Below, piece after piece: positions 16,182 to 24,363 of a stretch of 64,000 nt of DNA (its first letter is position 1; each line of letters starts with the position of its first letter). Below the pieces are notes generated by a model that was given only the letters and a program-made list of their open reading frames with translations, ran no database searches and was not told the DNA's origin. The stretch lies in assembly GCA_900318255.1 (NCBI GenBank), contig ONJX01000012.1, positions 37,172 through 101,171 of the forward strand, written 5' to 3'. The translations under genes were made by a program, and so were the position numbers. The DNA comes from an uncultured Prevotellaceae bacterium. GTDB taxonomy: Bacteria > Bacteroidota > Bacteroidia > Bacteroidales > Muribaculaceae.

Positions 16182-16549
16182 AAACAATAGTGAGTATAGC
16201 AGTTGCGGCGACTATGGCGATAGCGCTCGCAGCATGTGCCAACAAGAGCACAGTAAACATCCTTATCGCCAACGAGCACACCAGCGACACGACCCATGTG
16301 GTGGTACACATCGCCATTGATGAGATAATGCAGCACGTTGATGCCCCAAGCATCGACTCGCTCACCCTCCTCAACGAGAGAAATCAACCTGTGGCCTTCA
16401 CCATCACCCCCGATGGCAAGAACATAGAGTTTGCGGTGCCCATCGTCAAGGCACGCTCACAAAAAAACTACTCCCTCAACACCAGCAACCCCAGCCTTAG
16501 CGACAACCTTTTCTCATTCCGCACCACAAGCATCAATGTGAAGCTGTAG
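16178..16549 (+). CDS. Small lipoprotein of unknown function (123 aa)
   Basis: The start is ATG 16178, which overlaps the upstream stop (ATGA) and gives an SPII signal with lipobox ALAAC (Cys20). A longer frame from 16133 lacks a leader and is rejected. The mature 100 residues form a beta-rich domain (TVNILIANEHTSD, HVVVHIAIDEIM, QPVAFTITPDGKNIEFAVPI, then VKARSQKNYSL) that looks like the N-terminal Ig-like part of DUF4861 proteins, without the enzyme part. That similarity is weak. Translational coupling to the preceding membrane protein suggests the two act together at the envelope. Confidence 0.8.
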   Translation: MKTIVSIAVAATMAIALAACANKSTVNILIANEHTSDTTHVVVHIAIDEIMQHVDAPSIDSLTLLNERNQPVAFTITPDGKNIEFAVPIVKARSQKNYSLNTSNPSLSDNLFSFRTTSINVKL

Positions 16550-16687
16550 AAGCGACATGCCCAATGGTAGAGTCACACAATCATTTACCATTGCCTCTAG
16601 TCCCATAACTCATCTATAGCGAAGGCGAGCAGTATCAACTCGCTTAGAATGTCAGCCACCACACAAAAAAACATATTCTTTGATATA

Positions 16688-16719
16688 TTTGTTGTTTTTC
16701 TTTTTTTTAAATAACTTTG
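16688..16719 (+). promoter_or_regulatory. Promoter of engB
   Basis: TTTG 16688-16691, 20-nt spacer, TAACTTTG 16712-16719. The predicted leader is about 100 nt and contains GTGTCCTCAATTTTG, which shares its first 10 bases with the hairpin arm before the SLC13 gene. Confidence 0.7.
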
Positions 16720-16826
16720 TAACCGAGAAAATCGTGTCCTCAATTTTGACTGAGGGCTCAAGGTAATGCCATTGCCTTGCCAGCTCATTTGCTTGTTAAC
16801 TCGTTAGCTAAGAAACAATAAGAAAA

Positions 16827-17429
16827 ATGAATATCAAGACTGCTAAATTTGAGATTAGTAACTCCGACTGCGCCAAGTGCCCAGCGGGCAACAGGCCAGA
16901 GTATGCCTTCATTGGGCGGTCCAATGTGGGCAAGTCGTCGCTCATCAACATGCTCACCAATAACAAAGGGCTTGCCAAGACATCTTCAACGCCTGGTAAG
17001 ACCCTTCTCATCAACCACTTCCTCATCAACGACGAGTGGTATATCGTTGACCTGCCAGGTTATGGCTATGCCAGGCGCAGCAAGGACAGCCGCGAGCAGC
17101 TCAAGAAAATCATCGAGGACTATGTGCTCGAGCGTGAGCAGATGACCAACCTCTTTGTGCTCATCGACTGCCGCCTCAAGCCACAGAAGATTGACCTGGA
17201 GTTCATGGAGTGGCTCGGCGAGAACGGTGTGCCGTTCAGCATAGTGTTCACCAAGCTCGACAAGCTGGGCAAGGTGGCTGGCGCACAAGCTATTGCCGCC
17301 TACAAGCGCCACCTGCTGCACACCTGGGAGGAGCTGCCACCAGTGTTCATGACCTCGAGCGAGGACGGTCGCGGCCGCGAGGAAATCCTCAACTACATTG
17401 AACAGATAAACCAATCACTGGAACAATGA
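16827..17429 (+). CDS. engB: Ribosome-biogenesis GTPase EngB/YsxC (200 aa)
   Basis: A small cytoplasmic GTPase needed for late assembly of the large ribosomal subunit. G1 is [11 protein letters not shown] (about residues 31-41), G2 region TSSTPGKT, G3 DLPGYG with the EngB-specific YGYARRS continuation, G4 TKLDK and a final [14 protein letters not shown] for G5. The length is typical. Its stop overlaps the start of the BNR protein gene by 4 nt (ATGA), an unusual pairing of a core ribosome gene with an exported glycosidase-fold protein. Confidence 0.97.
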   Translation: MNIKTAKFEISNSDCAKCPAGNRPEYAFIGRSNVGKSSLINMLTNNKGLAKTSSTPGKTLLINHFLINDEWYIVDLPGYGYARRSKDSREQLKKIIEDYVLEREQMTNLFVLIDCRLKPQKIDLEFMEWLGENGVPFSIVFTKLDKLGKVAGAQAIAAYKRHLLHTWEELPPVFMTSSEDGRGREEILNYIEQINQSLEQ

Positions 17430-18580
17430 AACGTGTGTCAATGCTGCTTGCCGCATTGCTAGCCATAGTCATGGTTGCGAGCGCAAAGCCATCAGCACAA
17501 AGCATCAAGAAGTTGAAAGACGTGGTGATATACCGCGACTCGATGTATTACTCGGCATTCCCCTCGGTGGTGAAACTCGATGACGGCAGGCTGCTGGTGG
17601 CCTTCCGCCGCGCTCCCAACCACCTGATGATGGGCTTTGACCGATACAGCCACATCGACCTCAACAGCCAGCTCGTGAGCGTGACATCGAGCGACGGCGG
17701 CAACACTTGGACAACCGAGCCACGGCTCATGTTTGCCCATCCATACGGAGGTTCACAGGATCCTTGCATGATAAAGCTCAACAATGGCGACATACTGTGC
17801 ACCAGCTACTTGTGGGTGCAGTTAGGCAAGAACCTGCTTGAGGAATACAAGGGCCGAGTTGTGGGCGATGGCAACTACACCTTTGCTGGAGGCTACCTGA
17901 TTCGCTCCACCGATGACGGAAAGACCTGGGAGGGTCCACTTGACCCGGGTTCGCCCCTGCCTGTGGAGAACCGCACGACAATGCTGGGAAAGATGTCACT
18001 CTACAACCGCGGCGCACTGTGCCAGGGCAATGACGGCACCATCTATTGGGCTGTGGCGTGCGATAATCCTCATGGCGGGTTCTCGGTATATCTTGTTAAG
18101 TCAAGCGACAATGGCGTGACCTGGCAATATTGCTCCACCATTGCCGATGACCCTAAGATAAGCTTCAACGAGACCTCGATAATTCAAACTCCCGGTGGCG
18201 ACCTCGTGGCCTTCATGCGCAGCTTCGACCTTGACGACCATGCCTGCATAGCACGCTCTAGCGATGGCGGCAAGTCGTTCACTTGGAGCGACATGGGTTT
18301 TCAGGGGCATCCCCTCAACGCGCTGCGGCTGCCCGATGGCCGCTGGCTGCTCACCTATGGCTACCGCCACAAGCCTTACGGCATCAGAGCACGCATCATG
18401 GATGCCGAGTGCCACACCTGGAGTGACGAGATAGTGCTGCGCGACGATGGCGGCAGCACCGACCTGGGCTACACTTGGCCGGTGCTCATCGATGACCATC
18501 ATGCGCTAGTGGTGTATTATTTCAACTACGATGGCAGTAAGGGCACGCGAGGCATAGAGGGGACAATTATTGAATTCTGA
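17426..18580 (+). CDS. Secreted BNR/Asp-box sialidase-fold protein (384 aa)
   Basis: Signal peptide of about 20 residues (ends VASA). The mature protein is a six-bladed propeller of the sialidase superfamily. Asp-box motifs S-x-D-G-G-x-T-W occur as [24 protein letters not shown] and SSDGGKSF, and the opening [20 protein letters not shown] is typical. An Arg in FRRAP and Asp/Glu pairs could serve as active-site residues, but the classical sialidase FRIP motif is absent, so substrate and even catalysis are open. Translation is coupled to engB through a 4-nt overlap. Likely role: periplasmic or surface glycan processing or binding. Confidence 0.88.
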   Translation: MKRVSMLLAALLAIVMVASAKPSAQSIKKLKDVVIYRDSMYYSAFPSVVKLDDGRLLVAFRRAPNHLMMGFDRYSHIDLNSQLVSVTSSDGGNTWTTEPRLMFAHPYGGSQDPCMIKLNNGDILCTSYLWVQLGKNLLEEYKGRVVGDGNYTFAGGYLIRSTDDGKTWEGPLDPGSPLPVENRTTMLGKMSLYNRGALCQGNDGTIYWAVACDNPHGGFSVYLVKSSDNGVTWQYCSTIADDPKISFNETSIIQTPGGDLVAFMRSFDLDDHACIARSSDGGKSFTWSDMGFQGHPLNALRLPDGRWLLTYGYRHKPYGIRARIMDAECHTWSDEIVLRDDGGSTDLGYTWPVLIDDHHALVVYYFNYDGSKGTRGIEGTIIEF

Positions 18581-18672
18581 TTAATTCAAGTTTCTAAATT
18601 TAGAAACTTGAAGTTTAGTGGTTAGCGTCGTCAACTCAAAAACTCAAAACTCACAACTCACAACTAAGAACT

Positions 18673-19215
18673 ATGAATTACCAGCAGAGCATTTTCCTAA
18701 AGCGTCGAAGTTGTCGCAAGTTTACCGACGAGCCACTCGACGCAAACCAAGTGAAAGCCATTGTCGAGGCGGGACTCCTGGCACCCACGAGCATGAACCG
18801 TAGGCCATGCCAGTTCACGCTGGTCGATGACAAAGAACTGCTTGAGCAACTATCACATTGTAAGCCACATGGTGCCGAATTGCTGGCGGGATGTGCCTTG
18901 GCCGTGGTAGTCAGCGCCAACCCAAGCATCAGCGATGTGTGGGTGGAAGATGCCGCCATTGCGTCAAGCTACATTCAGCTGCAGGCCGAATCGTTTGGCT
19001 TGGGCACATGCTGGGTGCAGGTGCGCAATCGCATGTACGACAACGAGGAGACCTCAAGCGAATGGGTGAAAAACCTGCTTAACATGCATGGCGCAGAGCA
19101 TGTGGTGAGCATAATTGCCATTGGCCACAAAGACGCGCCTCGCCCACAGGCAACTCTCAACAACCTGCAATGGGAAAAGGTTCATATAGGAATATGGAAG
19201 GAGGAAGAGAAATGA
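18673..19215 (+). CDS. Nitroreductase-family flavoprotein (180 aa)
   Basis: A soluble FMN-dependent oxidoreductase of the nitroreductase family (PF00881). RRSCRKFTDEPLD is the FMN-phosphate-binding start, GLLAPTSMNRRPCQFTLV is the P-T/S-x-x-N-x-Q-P-like segment (here N-R-R-P-C), and DAAIASSYIQLQAESFGLGT precedes the C-terminal IGHKDAPRP. The Gln normally found before Pro is replaced, so the flavin contact differs. It overlaps the next gene by 4 nt (ATGA), so the two are coupled. The physiological substrate cannot be told. Confidence 0.92.
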   Translation: MNYQQSIFLKRRSCRKFTDEPLDANQVKAIVEAGLLAPTSMNRRPCQFTLVDDKELLEQLSHCKPHGAELLAGCALAVVVSANPSISDVWVEDAAIASSYIQLQAESFGLGTCWVQVRNRMYDNEETSSEWVKNLLNMHGAEHVVSIIAIGHKDAPRPQATLNNLQWEKVHIGIWKEEEK

Positions 19216-19985
19216 AAAAGCAACGTGTGGTGATGCTTGGCTCAGGCAATGTAGCCACTAGCCTTGCTATGGCGCTCAAAGACAATTGCGAGGTAGTTCA
19301 AATCTATAGTCGCAGCATTGATAATGCCCGCGAGCTTGCCCAGAAAGTGGATTGCGAGGCCATCAATGACATGAAAAAACTAGACAAAAAGGGCGATATT
19401 TACATCATCTCGGTAAAAGATGATGCCATAGCAAGCGTGATAGACGCCACCCCCAACAATGGAGCCTTGTGGCTACACACTTCGGGGTCAACGCCCATAG
19501 AGGTGTTTAAAGGCAAGCGAGAGCGATATGGAGTGTTCTACCCTATGCAGTCGTTCAGCAAGAGCCGCATAGTTGACATGAGTGAGGTTCACATCTTCAT
19601 TGAGGGAAACAGCGACAAGGCGACTCGTGAAATCAACGATTTCGCCTCTTGTCTCTCCGAGAATGTCCACAAGGCAACCAGCCAAGAGCGCCAACAGCTT
19701 CATGTGGCGGCAGTCTTTGCCTGCAACTTCGCCAACCACATGTTCACCCTCGCTAGCGAGGTGCTAGGCGAGGCAGGGTTGCCCTTCGAGGCCATGCTGC
19801 CACTAATCAAGAGCACCATCGAGAAACTCGACCACATGACACCACAAGCGTCACAAACCGGTCCCGCCGCCCGCGGCGACACCAAGATAATAGAAAAACA
19901 CTTCTCGTCATTAAATGGCGACAAGCGTGAAATCTACAGAATACTCTCCGAGAGCATTTTGAGAAGGAAAGGATTCACATCTTAA
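19212..19985 (+). CDS. DUF2520 Rossmann-fold dehydrogenase-like protein (257 aa)
   Basis: The start is ATG 19212 overlapping the nitroreductase stop; the longer frame from 19170 is rejected. The N-terminal Rossmann domain has RVVMLGSGNVATSLAMAL (GxGxxA dinucleotide site) and the C-terminal helical DUF2520 domain has FYPMQSFSK, HVAAVFACNFANHMFTLASE and LDHMTPQASQTGPAARGD, all family signatures. Relatives are annotated as ProC/F420-NADP-oxidoreductase-like with no proven substrate. In other Bacteroidales this gene often precedes a KDO-8-phosphate phosphatase gene; here it is followed by the convergent DUF2490 gene instead. Confidence 0.92.
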   Translation: MKKQRVVMLGSGNVATSLAMALKDNCEVVQIYSRSIDNARELAQKVDCEAINDMKKLDKKGDIYIISVKDDAIASVIDATPNNGALWLHTSGSTPIEVFKGKRERYGVFYPMQSFSKSRIVDMSEVHIFIEGNSDKATREINDFASCLSENVHKATSQERQQLHVAAVFACNFANHMFTLASEVLGEAGLPFEAMLPLIKSTIEKLDHMTPQASQTGPAARGDTKIIEKHFSSLNGDKREIYRILSESILRRKGFTS

Positions 19986-20028
19986 TCTAGAAGTTCTAGG
20001 CAATCTATATAATCTAGAAATTAATCAT

Positions 20029-20796
20029 CTAGAACTTGAACAGATACCCTACTCCAATGACGTGAGAGTCGCGGTTGTTGTAGCAGTCGTCGTCGGTGAT
20101 ATCCACATAGCGGTAATACACCTCAACCTGGTCGTGCTTGCTTAGCTTGAACTCGCAGCCAGCGGTGTAGCGCATCTTCTCTAGGCCTTTTGACAGATAC
20201 ATCTCCACCGAGACGAAAGGCTCATACCAAGCTTTTTTCTTGTCGTAAGACACCATCAGGCGTGTCCTCGACACATGTTTGCTCTTGGCTTTCTTGGGCT
20301 CGAGGCGGTCGTGAGCCCAGTCGTAGGTCACGTCGGGCACCTCGTGCCGATAGGTGTATTGCCAGCGCTCACGCAGCGAGAACTTGAAGCGTCCAGCCTT
20401 GTAACTACCTGTTGCCGAGAGAAACACACGGTGCTTCGACCCCCAAAAGGCCTCGGTCTCCTCTTGCTTTTCCTCGTTCCACTCGGCAAGCGAATAGTCG
20501 CGCATGAACTTGTAGCCAGCGTCTAGCTTGAGCCACGACAGCGGCTTGTAATCGGCGGTCAGAGCCACGTTCCAGCGGCTGGGAGCGCCCCATCTCTTGC
20601 CTGCCTCAATGTTGTCCTTGAGGCGATATTCAAACTCGAGCCCCAGGCTCCACTTCTTGTTGATTTTCTTCTCGGCGCCCATAGTCATCCAGAGCCCGAA
20701 GTCCTTGCCTTCCTTGCCATTAAATTGTGCACTTGCCGGCAGCGCTACCAGCAGCGTTAGAGCCACAGCAGCAACACATCTCACTAAATTTCTCAT
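20029..20796 (-). CDS. DUF2490 outer-membrane beta-barrel protein (255 aa)
   Basis: Signal peptide of about 23 residues (ends ASAQF). The barrel strands (FGLWMTMGAEKKINKKWSL, GLEFEYRLKDN, RWNVALTADYKPLSWLKLDA, FKFSLRERWQYTYRHEV) and the closing HVIGVGYLFKF with terminal Phe fit DUF2490. Its start overlaps the DUF4956 stop by 4 nt, making a three-gene unit with DUF4956 and the VTC-domain gene. DUF2490 barrels often accompany these genes in Bacteroidota, but the role is unknown; export or sensing of polyphosphate at the outer membrane is a guess. Confidence 0.88.
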   Translation of the reverse strand: MRNLVRCVAAVALTLLVALPASAQFNGKEGKDFGLWMTMGAEKKINKKWSLGLEFEYRLKDNIEAGKRWGAPSRWNVALTADYKPLSWLKLDAGYKFMRDYSLAEWNEEKQEETEAFWGSKHRVFLSATGSYKAGRFKFSLRERWQYTYRHEVPDVTYDWAHDRLEPKKAKSKHVSRTRLMVSYDKKKAWYEPFVSVEMYLSKGLEKMRYTAGCEFKLSKHDQVEVYYRYVDITDDDCYNNRDSHVIGVGYLFKF

Positions 20797-21461
20797 TTCA
20801 TTTCTTCTTTTGGTATTTTTATCATTCGGTCAACGCTGTTGCTGCCCTTGTCGGTGCTGCGGTAGTGTACTCTGAGCACCGCCATGTCGCGCAGCATGTC
20901 AATGGCACCCACCTCCACCTTAGTAATATCGAGGCCAGTGCGCTTCTTCAGGTCAGCAACAAGCTCGTTGCGCTTGTCGGGAGTGATGAGCTCTATTTTG
21001 TCATACTGGATGAGCTTCACAGCATCGGTCTTGAGACGCCACTCGCATATCACAATAGCCACCACCACTATCAGATTGGTGATTATCAGCTCAATAATAG
21101 GCATCGTTGATGCCAGGGCATTGACCACAGCTAGAGCAATAATAATGAACAGATAGGTCATCTCGCGCACCGGCATCGTGTCGGTGCGGTATCGCATGAT
21201 GCTGAAGATGCCAAACAAGCCTATGCCAAGACCTATTCCTGCCTTTCCCTTCATGTCCTCGAGGACGAAAATCATGAAGAACACTAGGAAGAAGATCGAC
21301 ACGCTGATGAGCATAAATGTGAAATAGAAGTCACGGCGCTTGCTCTTGCGGTAATACAGGCGGTCGATAATTACCCAGCTCACTACAATGCAGATAAGAA
21401 ATCTTATCAGCATCTTAAAATATTCGGGCGACAAGCCCATTATAAATTCTGGCTGTTTCAT
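20793..21461 (-). CDS. DUF4956 inner-membrane protein (222 aa)
   Basis: Four hydrophobic segments in the first 120 residues (FLICIVVSWVIIDRL, FMLISVSIFFLVFFMIFV, GIGLGIGLFGIFSIMRYRTD, LFIIIALAVVNALAS, ELIITNLIVVVAIVICE) followed by a soluble C-terminal domain. GIGLFGIFSIMRYRTDTMPV is the hallmark of DUF4956. The family is routinely found next to VTC-domain polyphosphate polymerases, and may be the membrane partner that passes the polymer or anchors the enzyme; this is inference from conserved gene order. It starts 23 nt after the VTC gene stop and overlaps the DUF2490 gene by 4 nt. Confidence 0.92.
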   Translation of the reverse strand: MKQPEFIMGLSPEYFKMLIRFLICIVVSWVIIDRLYYRKSKRRDFYFTFMLISVSIFFLVFFMIFVLEDMKGKAGIGLGIGLFGIFSIMRYRTDTMPVREMTYLFIIIALAVVNALASTMPIIELIITNLIVVVAIVICEWRLKTDAVKLIQYDKIELITPDKRNELVADLKKRTGLDITKVEVGAIDMLRDMAVLRVHYRSTDKGSNSVDRMIKIPKEEMK

Positions 21462-21484
21462 AGCTTAAACAATATTATGGTTTA

Positions 21485-22234
21485 TCATGCATCCCTCTCG
21501 ATGAGGCGATGCACATAGTGAATTTTCTCTTTCAGGCGGTTCTGCTTCACCAGGGGGTTGGTCAGTGCCGTGCCTATGCAATACTTGCTGAACCCGTGAG
21601 GATGAATGTGCAGGTCGCGAAGCATGGCCAGCAATGGTGACGGCACATTGCCATCGCGCTTGAGCTCTATTATCACCACCTGCTCCAATGCCTTGTCAAG
21701 GCCTGTGCCAAAGTTGTGGTAGCGCAATTCGGTGTCGATGGTCACCCGCTCGGTCTTGCCCTTGTTAACAAGAGTGATGCGGCTGAACCAGTTGCGCAAG
21801 GCGGGTCTCAAGGTGTCGATGTCATACCAGCACAATGGCTCCAAAAACCGATGCTTTTCTTCTCCGGCGATGTCGAAGCCGGTGATAGCGATGCGTTTCT
21901 TGCGGGTGCGGCGGTGGTTGTTCTTGTTTTTCACCTCAAGGAAAGTAAGCCCCGAGTCAACATATTGCCTTGCTCTCACCTTTTGCCGCCCCAGACAGCC
22001 ATTGTGATGTGTGATGTACATGTCGAGGGCTGGCGTGTCGTAGTAGAGTGTGGTGTAAGCACTAGAGCGCTTGCCGTCAATCTCCTGCATGAAATAATCG
22101 TCATGTGCCATCCTCAAGAGCCTCACAAGCTGTGGCATGGTGGTAACAAACTTAGTATCAACACGATTCATCAGCTTGACGCTACTCATAGCATCAAGAC
22201 TTATAGAGTCAAAACCATTGATAATCGTGTTCAT
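21485..22234 (-). CDS. VTC-domain polyphosphate polymerase-like protein (249 aa)
   Basis: A cytoplasmic triphosphate-tunnel protein of the VTC family (PF09359), whose eukaryotic member Vtc4 makes polyphosphate from ATP. Tunnel residues seen: N-R-V-D-T-K-F with Lys28, K-V-R-A-R with Arg87 and Arg89, L-E-V-K with Glu100 and Lys102, ERVTIDTEL and VVIIELK later. These match the basic and metal-binding positions of the active enzymes, so activity is likely. It is first in a unit with DUF4956 and DUF2490. A TATATTTG box lies upstream on the minus strand at 22306-22299. Together with the CYTH proteins at 11.5-12.6 kb it suggests polyphosphate turnover. Confidence 0.92.
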   Translation of the reverse strand: MNTIINGFDSISLDAMSSVKLMNRVDTKFVTTMPQLVRLLRMAHDDYFMQEIDGKRSSAYTTLYYDTPALDMYITHHNGCLGRQKVRARQYVDSGLTFLEVKNKNNHRRTRKKRIAITGFDIAGEEKHRFLEPLCWYDIDTLRPALRNWFSRITLVNKGKTERVTIDTELRYHNFGTGLDKALEQVVIIELKRDGNVPSPLLAMLRDLHIHPHGFSKYCIGTALTNPLVKQNRLKEKIHYVHRLIERDA

Positions 22235-22380
22235 AAGAAAGTGTGTAAGAAAAGGTGAGAAAAATAGGTAACAAAATGCTTTGTTATCTTTTTAACGACA
22301 AATATAAGCAAAAAGTTGTCTTATGAAATATTTTTTCAATAAGATTATGGAAATAATCAGCAAACGACTGTTACTTACCA

Positions 22381-23112
22381 CTATCTTACCTTGCGAAGAA
22401 GATGACGGCAGGCAAACTTCACATGCCGTAGCACAGTGGGCAGAGTGCCATAGTAATGACACATTATTTTATAGCGCTCGCGCAACGACTTCTTGTGGTT
22501 TTGCGTGGTTAAGCCCTCACTAAGATAGGAGATAATGGGCTCATCGCCAACGTAGGCGGTGCTGTGGCACTGCTTGAGCACCTTGATGCACCAGTCATAG
22601 TCGGCACTGAAGCGGTAGCTAAGGTCATAGTGCGGGCACAACTCTCGCTTGGCAATAAAGGCCTGGTGGCACACCAGCATGCCATCCTTGAAACTCTGCC
22701 AGGTGAGATGCTCAGGAGCGCTGAGATGCCTCATCCCCACCACTTTTCCTGTGGCATCAACGAGCTGGGTCTGGCCATAAATTACATCAGCCTGGTCTTG
22801 TGCTTTCATGGCGATGCGGGCAAGGGTCTCGGGGGTGGAAAAGGCGTCGCCGGCGTTAAGGAAGATGAGGTATTGCCCTGTTGCCCTGTCGATAGCCTTG
22901 TTCATGGCATCATAGAGCCCTTTGTCGGGCTCACTCCACACCGTGGCGGTAGCAATTCCTGCCTGCTCCACTAGCGCCAGCGTGTCGTCGGTCGATGCTC
23001 CATCAATGACGAGATACTCAAAGTGGGTGAACGACTGTTCTTTCACGCTCTTGAGCGTGGTGCTCAGCACCTGGGCAGCATTGTAGGTAACTGTAATGAT
23101 AGAGAAAAGCAT
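22381..23112 (-). CDS. Family 2 glycosyltransferase (243 aa)
   Basis: A GT-A glycosyltransferase. The N-terminal FSIITVTYNA is the nucleotide-sugar-binding strand, YLVIDGASTDDT the first Asp motif, EPDKGLYDAMNKAIDRATG and LIFLNAGDAF the metal-binding region, typical of WcaA/WcaE-like colanic-type enzymes. No membrane segment is present; the C-terminus is basic (CRHLLRKVR), fitting peripheral membrane attachment. It stands alone and its sugar and acceptor cannot be deduced; a cell-surface polysaccharide or lipid is likely. Confidence 0.93.
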   Translation of the reverse strand: MLFSIITVTYNAAQVLSTTLKSVKEQSFTHFEYLVIDGASTDDTLALVEQAGIATATVWSEPDKGLYDAMNKAIDRATGQYLIFLNAGDAFSTPETLARIAMKAQDQADVIYGQTQLVDATGKVVGMRHLSAPEHLTWQSFKDGMLVCHQAFIAKRELCPHYDLSYRFSADYDWCIKVLKQCHSTAYVGDEPIISYLSEGLTTQNHKKSLRERYKIMCHYYGTLPTVLRHVKFACRHLLRKVR

Positions 23113-23216
23113 TTTTTAGCTGACTAATAAACGAGTAAACAAGCTAACAAGACAATAGATATATTCAATGTGAAAATGCAAGAAGTGTAAACTGAGAACT
23201 GGAAACTACATGACCT

Positions 23217-23597
23217 CTACCAGTCAAAGACATTTCGGAGCACCCACCACAGCACTACCACAATGCCAATAGCCGCTATCGTGTAGTGGTGAGTTATCAC
23301 ATCATCTACTTTGCGAGGGAGGAGTTTGGTATAATCGTTAAGCAAATAAAGCACTATCACCGGAATTGCGACCACAAAAAAGGCATTGTAACGCAATGCA
23401 TCGACGACATTGCCATGAAGCAGCGAGTGAATCACACGCTGGCTGCCGCATCCAGGACATTTAAAGCCAGTGAGCACGAGAAACACACACCGAGGCATAT
23501 ATTTGCTGGTGGCAGGGTTTATGCTGAAATAAAACACCGCCAACACTATCAGCAAGACTACAAAAATCCCAATCTTTACCGAACGACTCTTGCTCAT
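23217..23597 (-). CDS. DUF2752 membrane protein (126 aa)
   Basis: The start is ATG 23597, which shares one base with the upstream stop (TGATG), so the two genes are translationally coupled; a longer frame in the upstream gene is rejected. The DUF2752 motif FKCPGCGSQR (C-P-x-C-G-x-x-R) follows a first membrane segment and precedes two more. The function of the family is unknown; the paired Cys could bind a metal. It co-occurs in Bacteroidota with CD225/TM2-type small membrane proteins, as here. Confidence 0.9.
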   Translation of the reverse strand: MSKSRSVKIGIFVVLLIVLAVFYFSINPATSKYMPRCVFLVLTGFKCPGCGSQRVIHSLLHGNVVDALRYNAFFVVAIPVIVLYLLNDYTKLLPRKVDDVITHHYTIAAIGIVVVLWWVLRNVFDW

Positions 23598-24214
23598 CAG
23601 CCAAGACCCTGAAATATGTAATGCGAACAAGCCAGCGGCGTTGAGATGAGACCCAAAATGATTGAAGCAATGATTGCCCAGGCCCCATATTCGCTGTATT
23701 TCTCGGCCTTGAGATAGTTTCCTTCTTTGTATTTCTTCTTGGTTTGGAAGGCAAATATGATGCCCAGCACGCCCAGTGGCCAGCAGCAGCATATAGTAGA
23801 GATAATTGCCCACACCAGATTGGTGGGAGGGCATTGCCCGCCCTGGGCAGTGGCATGATAGCCAGTAGCTTCACTGGCATAATGAGGTGCATAGCCCAGC
23901 TGCTGCGGAGCAGTCCCCATGACATTCCCTGGCTGCCCATAGAGAGGTGGCAACTCGGGGGTCTCCTCTACAATGACGCCAGGCTCCTCACTTGCCACAG
24001 CCTGTGGCTCATCAGCCCCAGTGGCAGCATAGCCTTCACTAGCTGCCATCCTCTCGAGCATCTGGCTCAACTCGGGGACTTTAGTGATTTTCACCCAGTC
24101 GTCAAGACCGCTATGCCACACGTAGGCCGTTTTGTCAACTCCCATCTTCTCAAGTTCTTCTACTGAGTGAGGACCTGACTGATTGCCTTTGAAATATATC
24201 CAATAACGAGTCAT
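23597..24214 (-). CDS. GYF_2 plus CD225/dispanin membrane protein (205 aa)
   Basis: Residues about 1-60 are a GYF_2 domain (RYWIYFKGNQSGPHSVEELE, then AYVWHSGLDDWVKIT), followed by an acidic Pro/Glu/Gln-rich linker. The C-terminal 75 residues are a CD225/dispanin two-helix module: NLVWAIISTICCCWPLGVLG, a Lys-rich loop, then WAIIASIILGLISTP. In Bacteroidota GYF_2 domains sit on the cytoplasmic end of small membrane proteins and may bind Pro-rich peptides. Coupled by a one-base overlap to the DUF2752 gene. Precise role unknown. Confidence 0.9.
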   Translation of the reverse strand: MTRYWIYFKGNQSGPHSVEELEKMGVDKTAYVWHSGLDDWVKITKVPELSQMLERMAASEGYAATGADEPQAVASEEPGVIVEETPELPPLYGQPGNVMGTAPQQLGYAPHYASEATGYHATAQGGQCPPTNLVWAIISTICCCWPLGVLGIIFAFQTKKKYKEGNYLKAEKYSEYGAWAIIASIILGLISTPLACSHYIFQGLG

Positions 24215-24363
24215 TTTTTCTTATTTTGAAAAACTATTGCAAAGATAAGCAATCGTTTTTAATTATAATGTTTTTTGTGTTATTTTCTTCAACCACAAGC
24301 CACAACACCATCATGCATTGCGCATTGTGAATTGTGCATTGAGCATTATGCATTAAACAGGGT

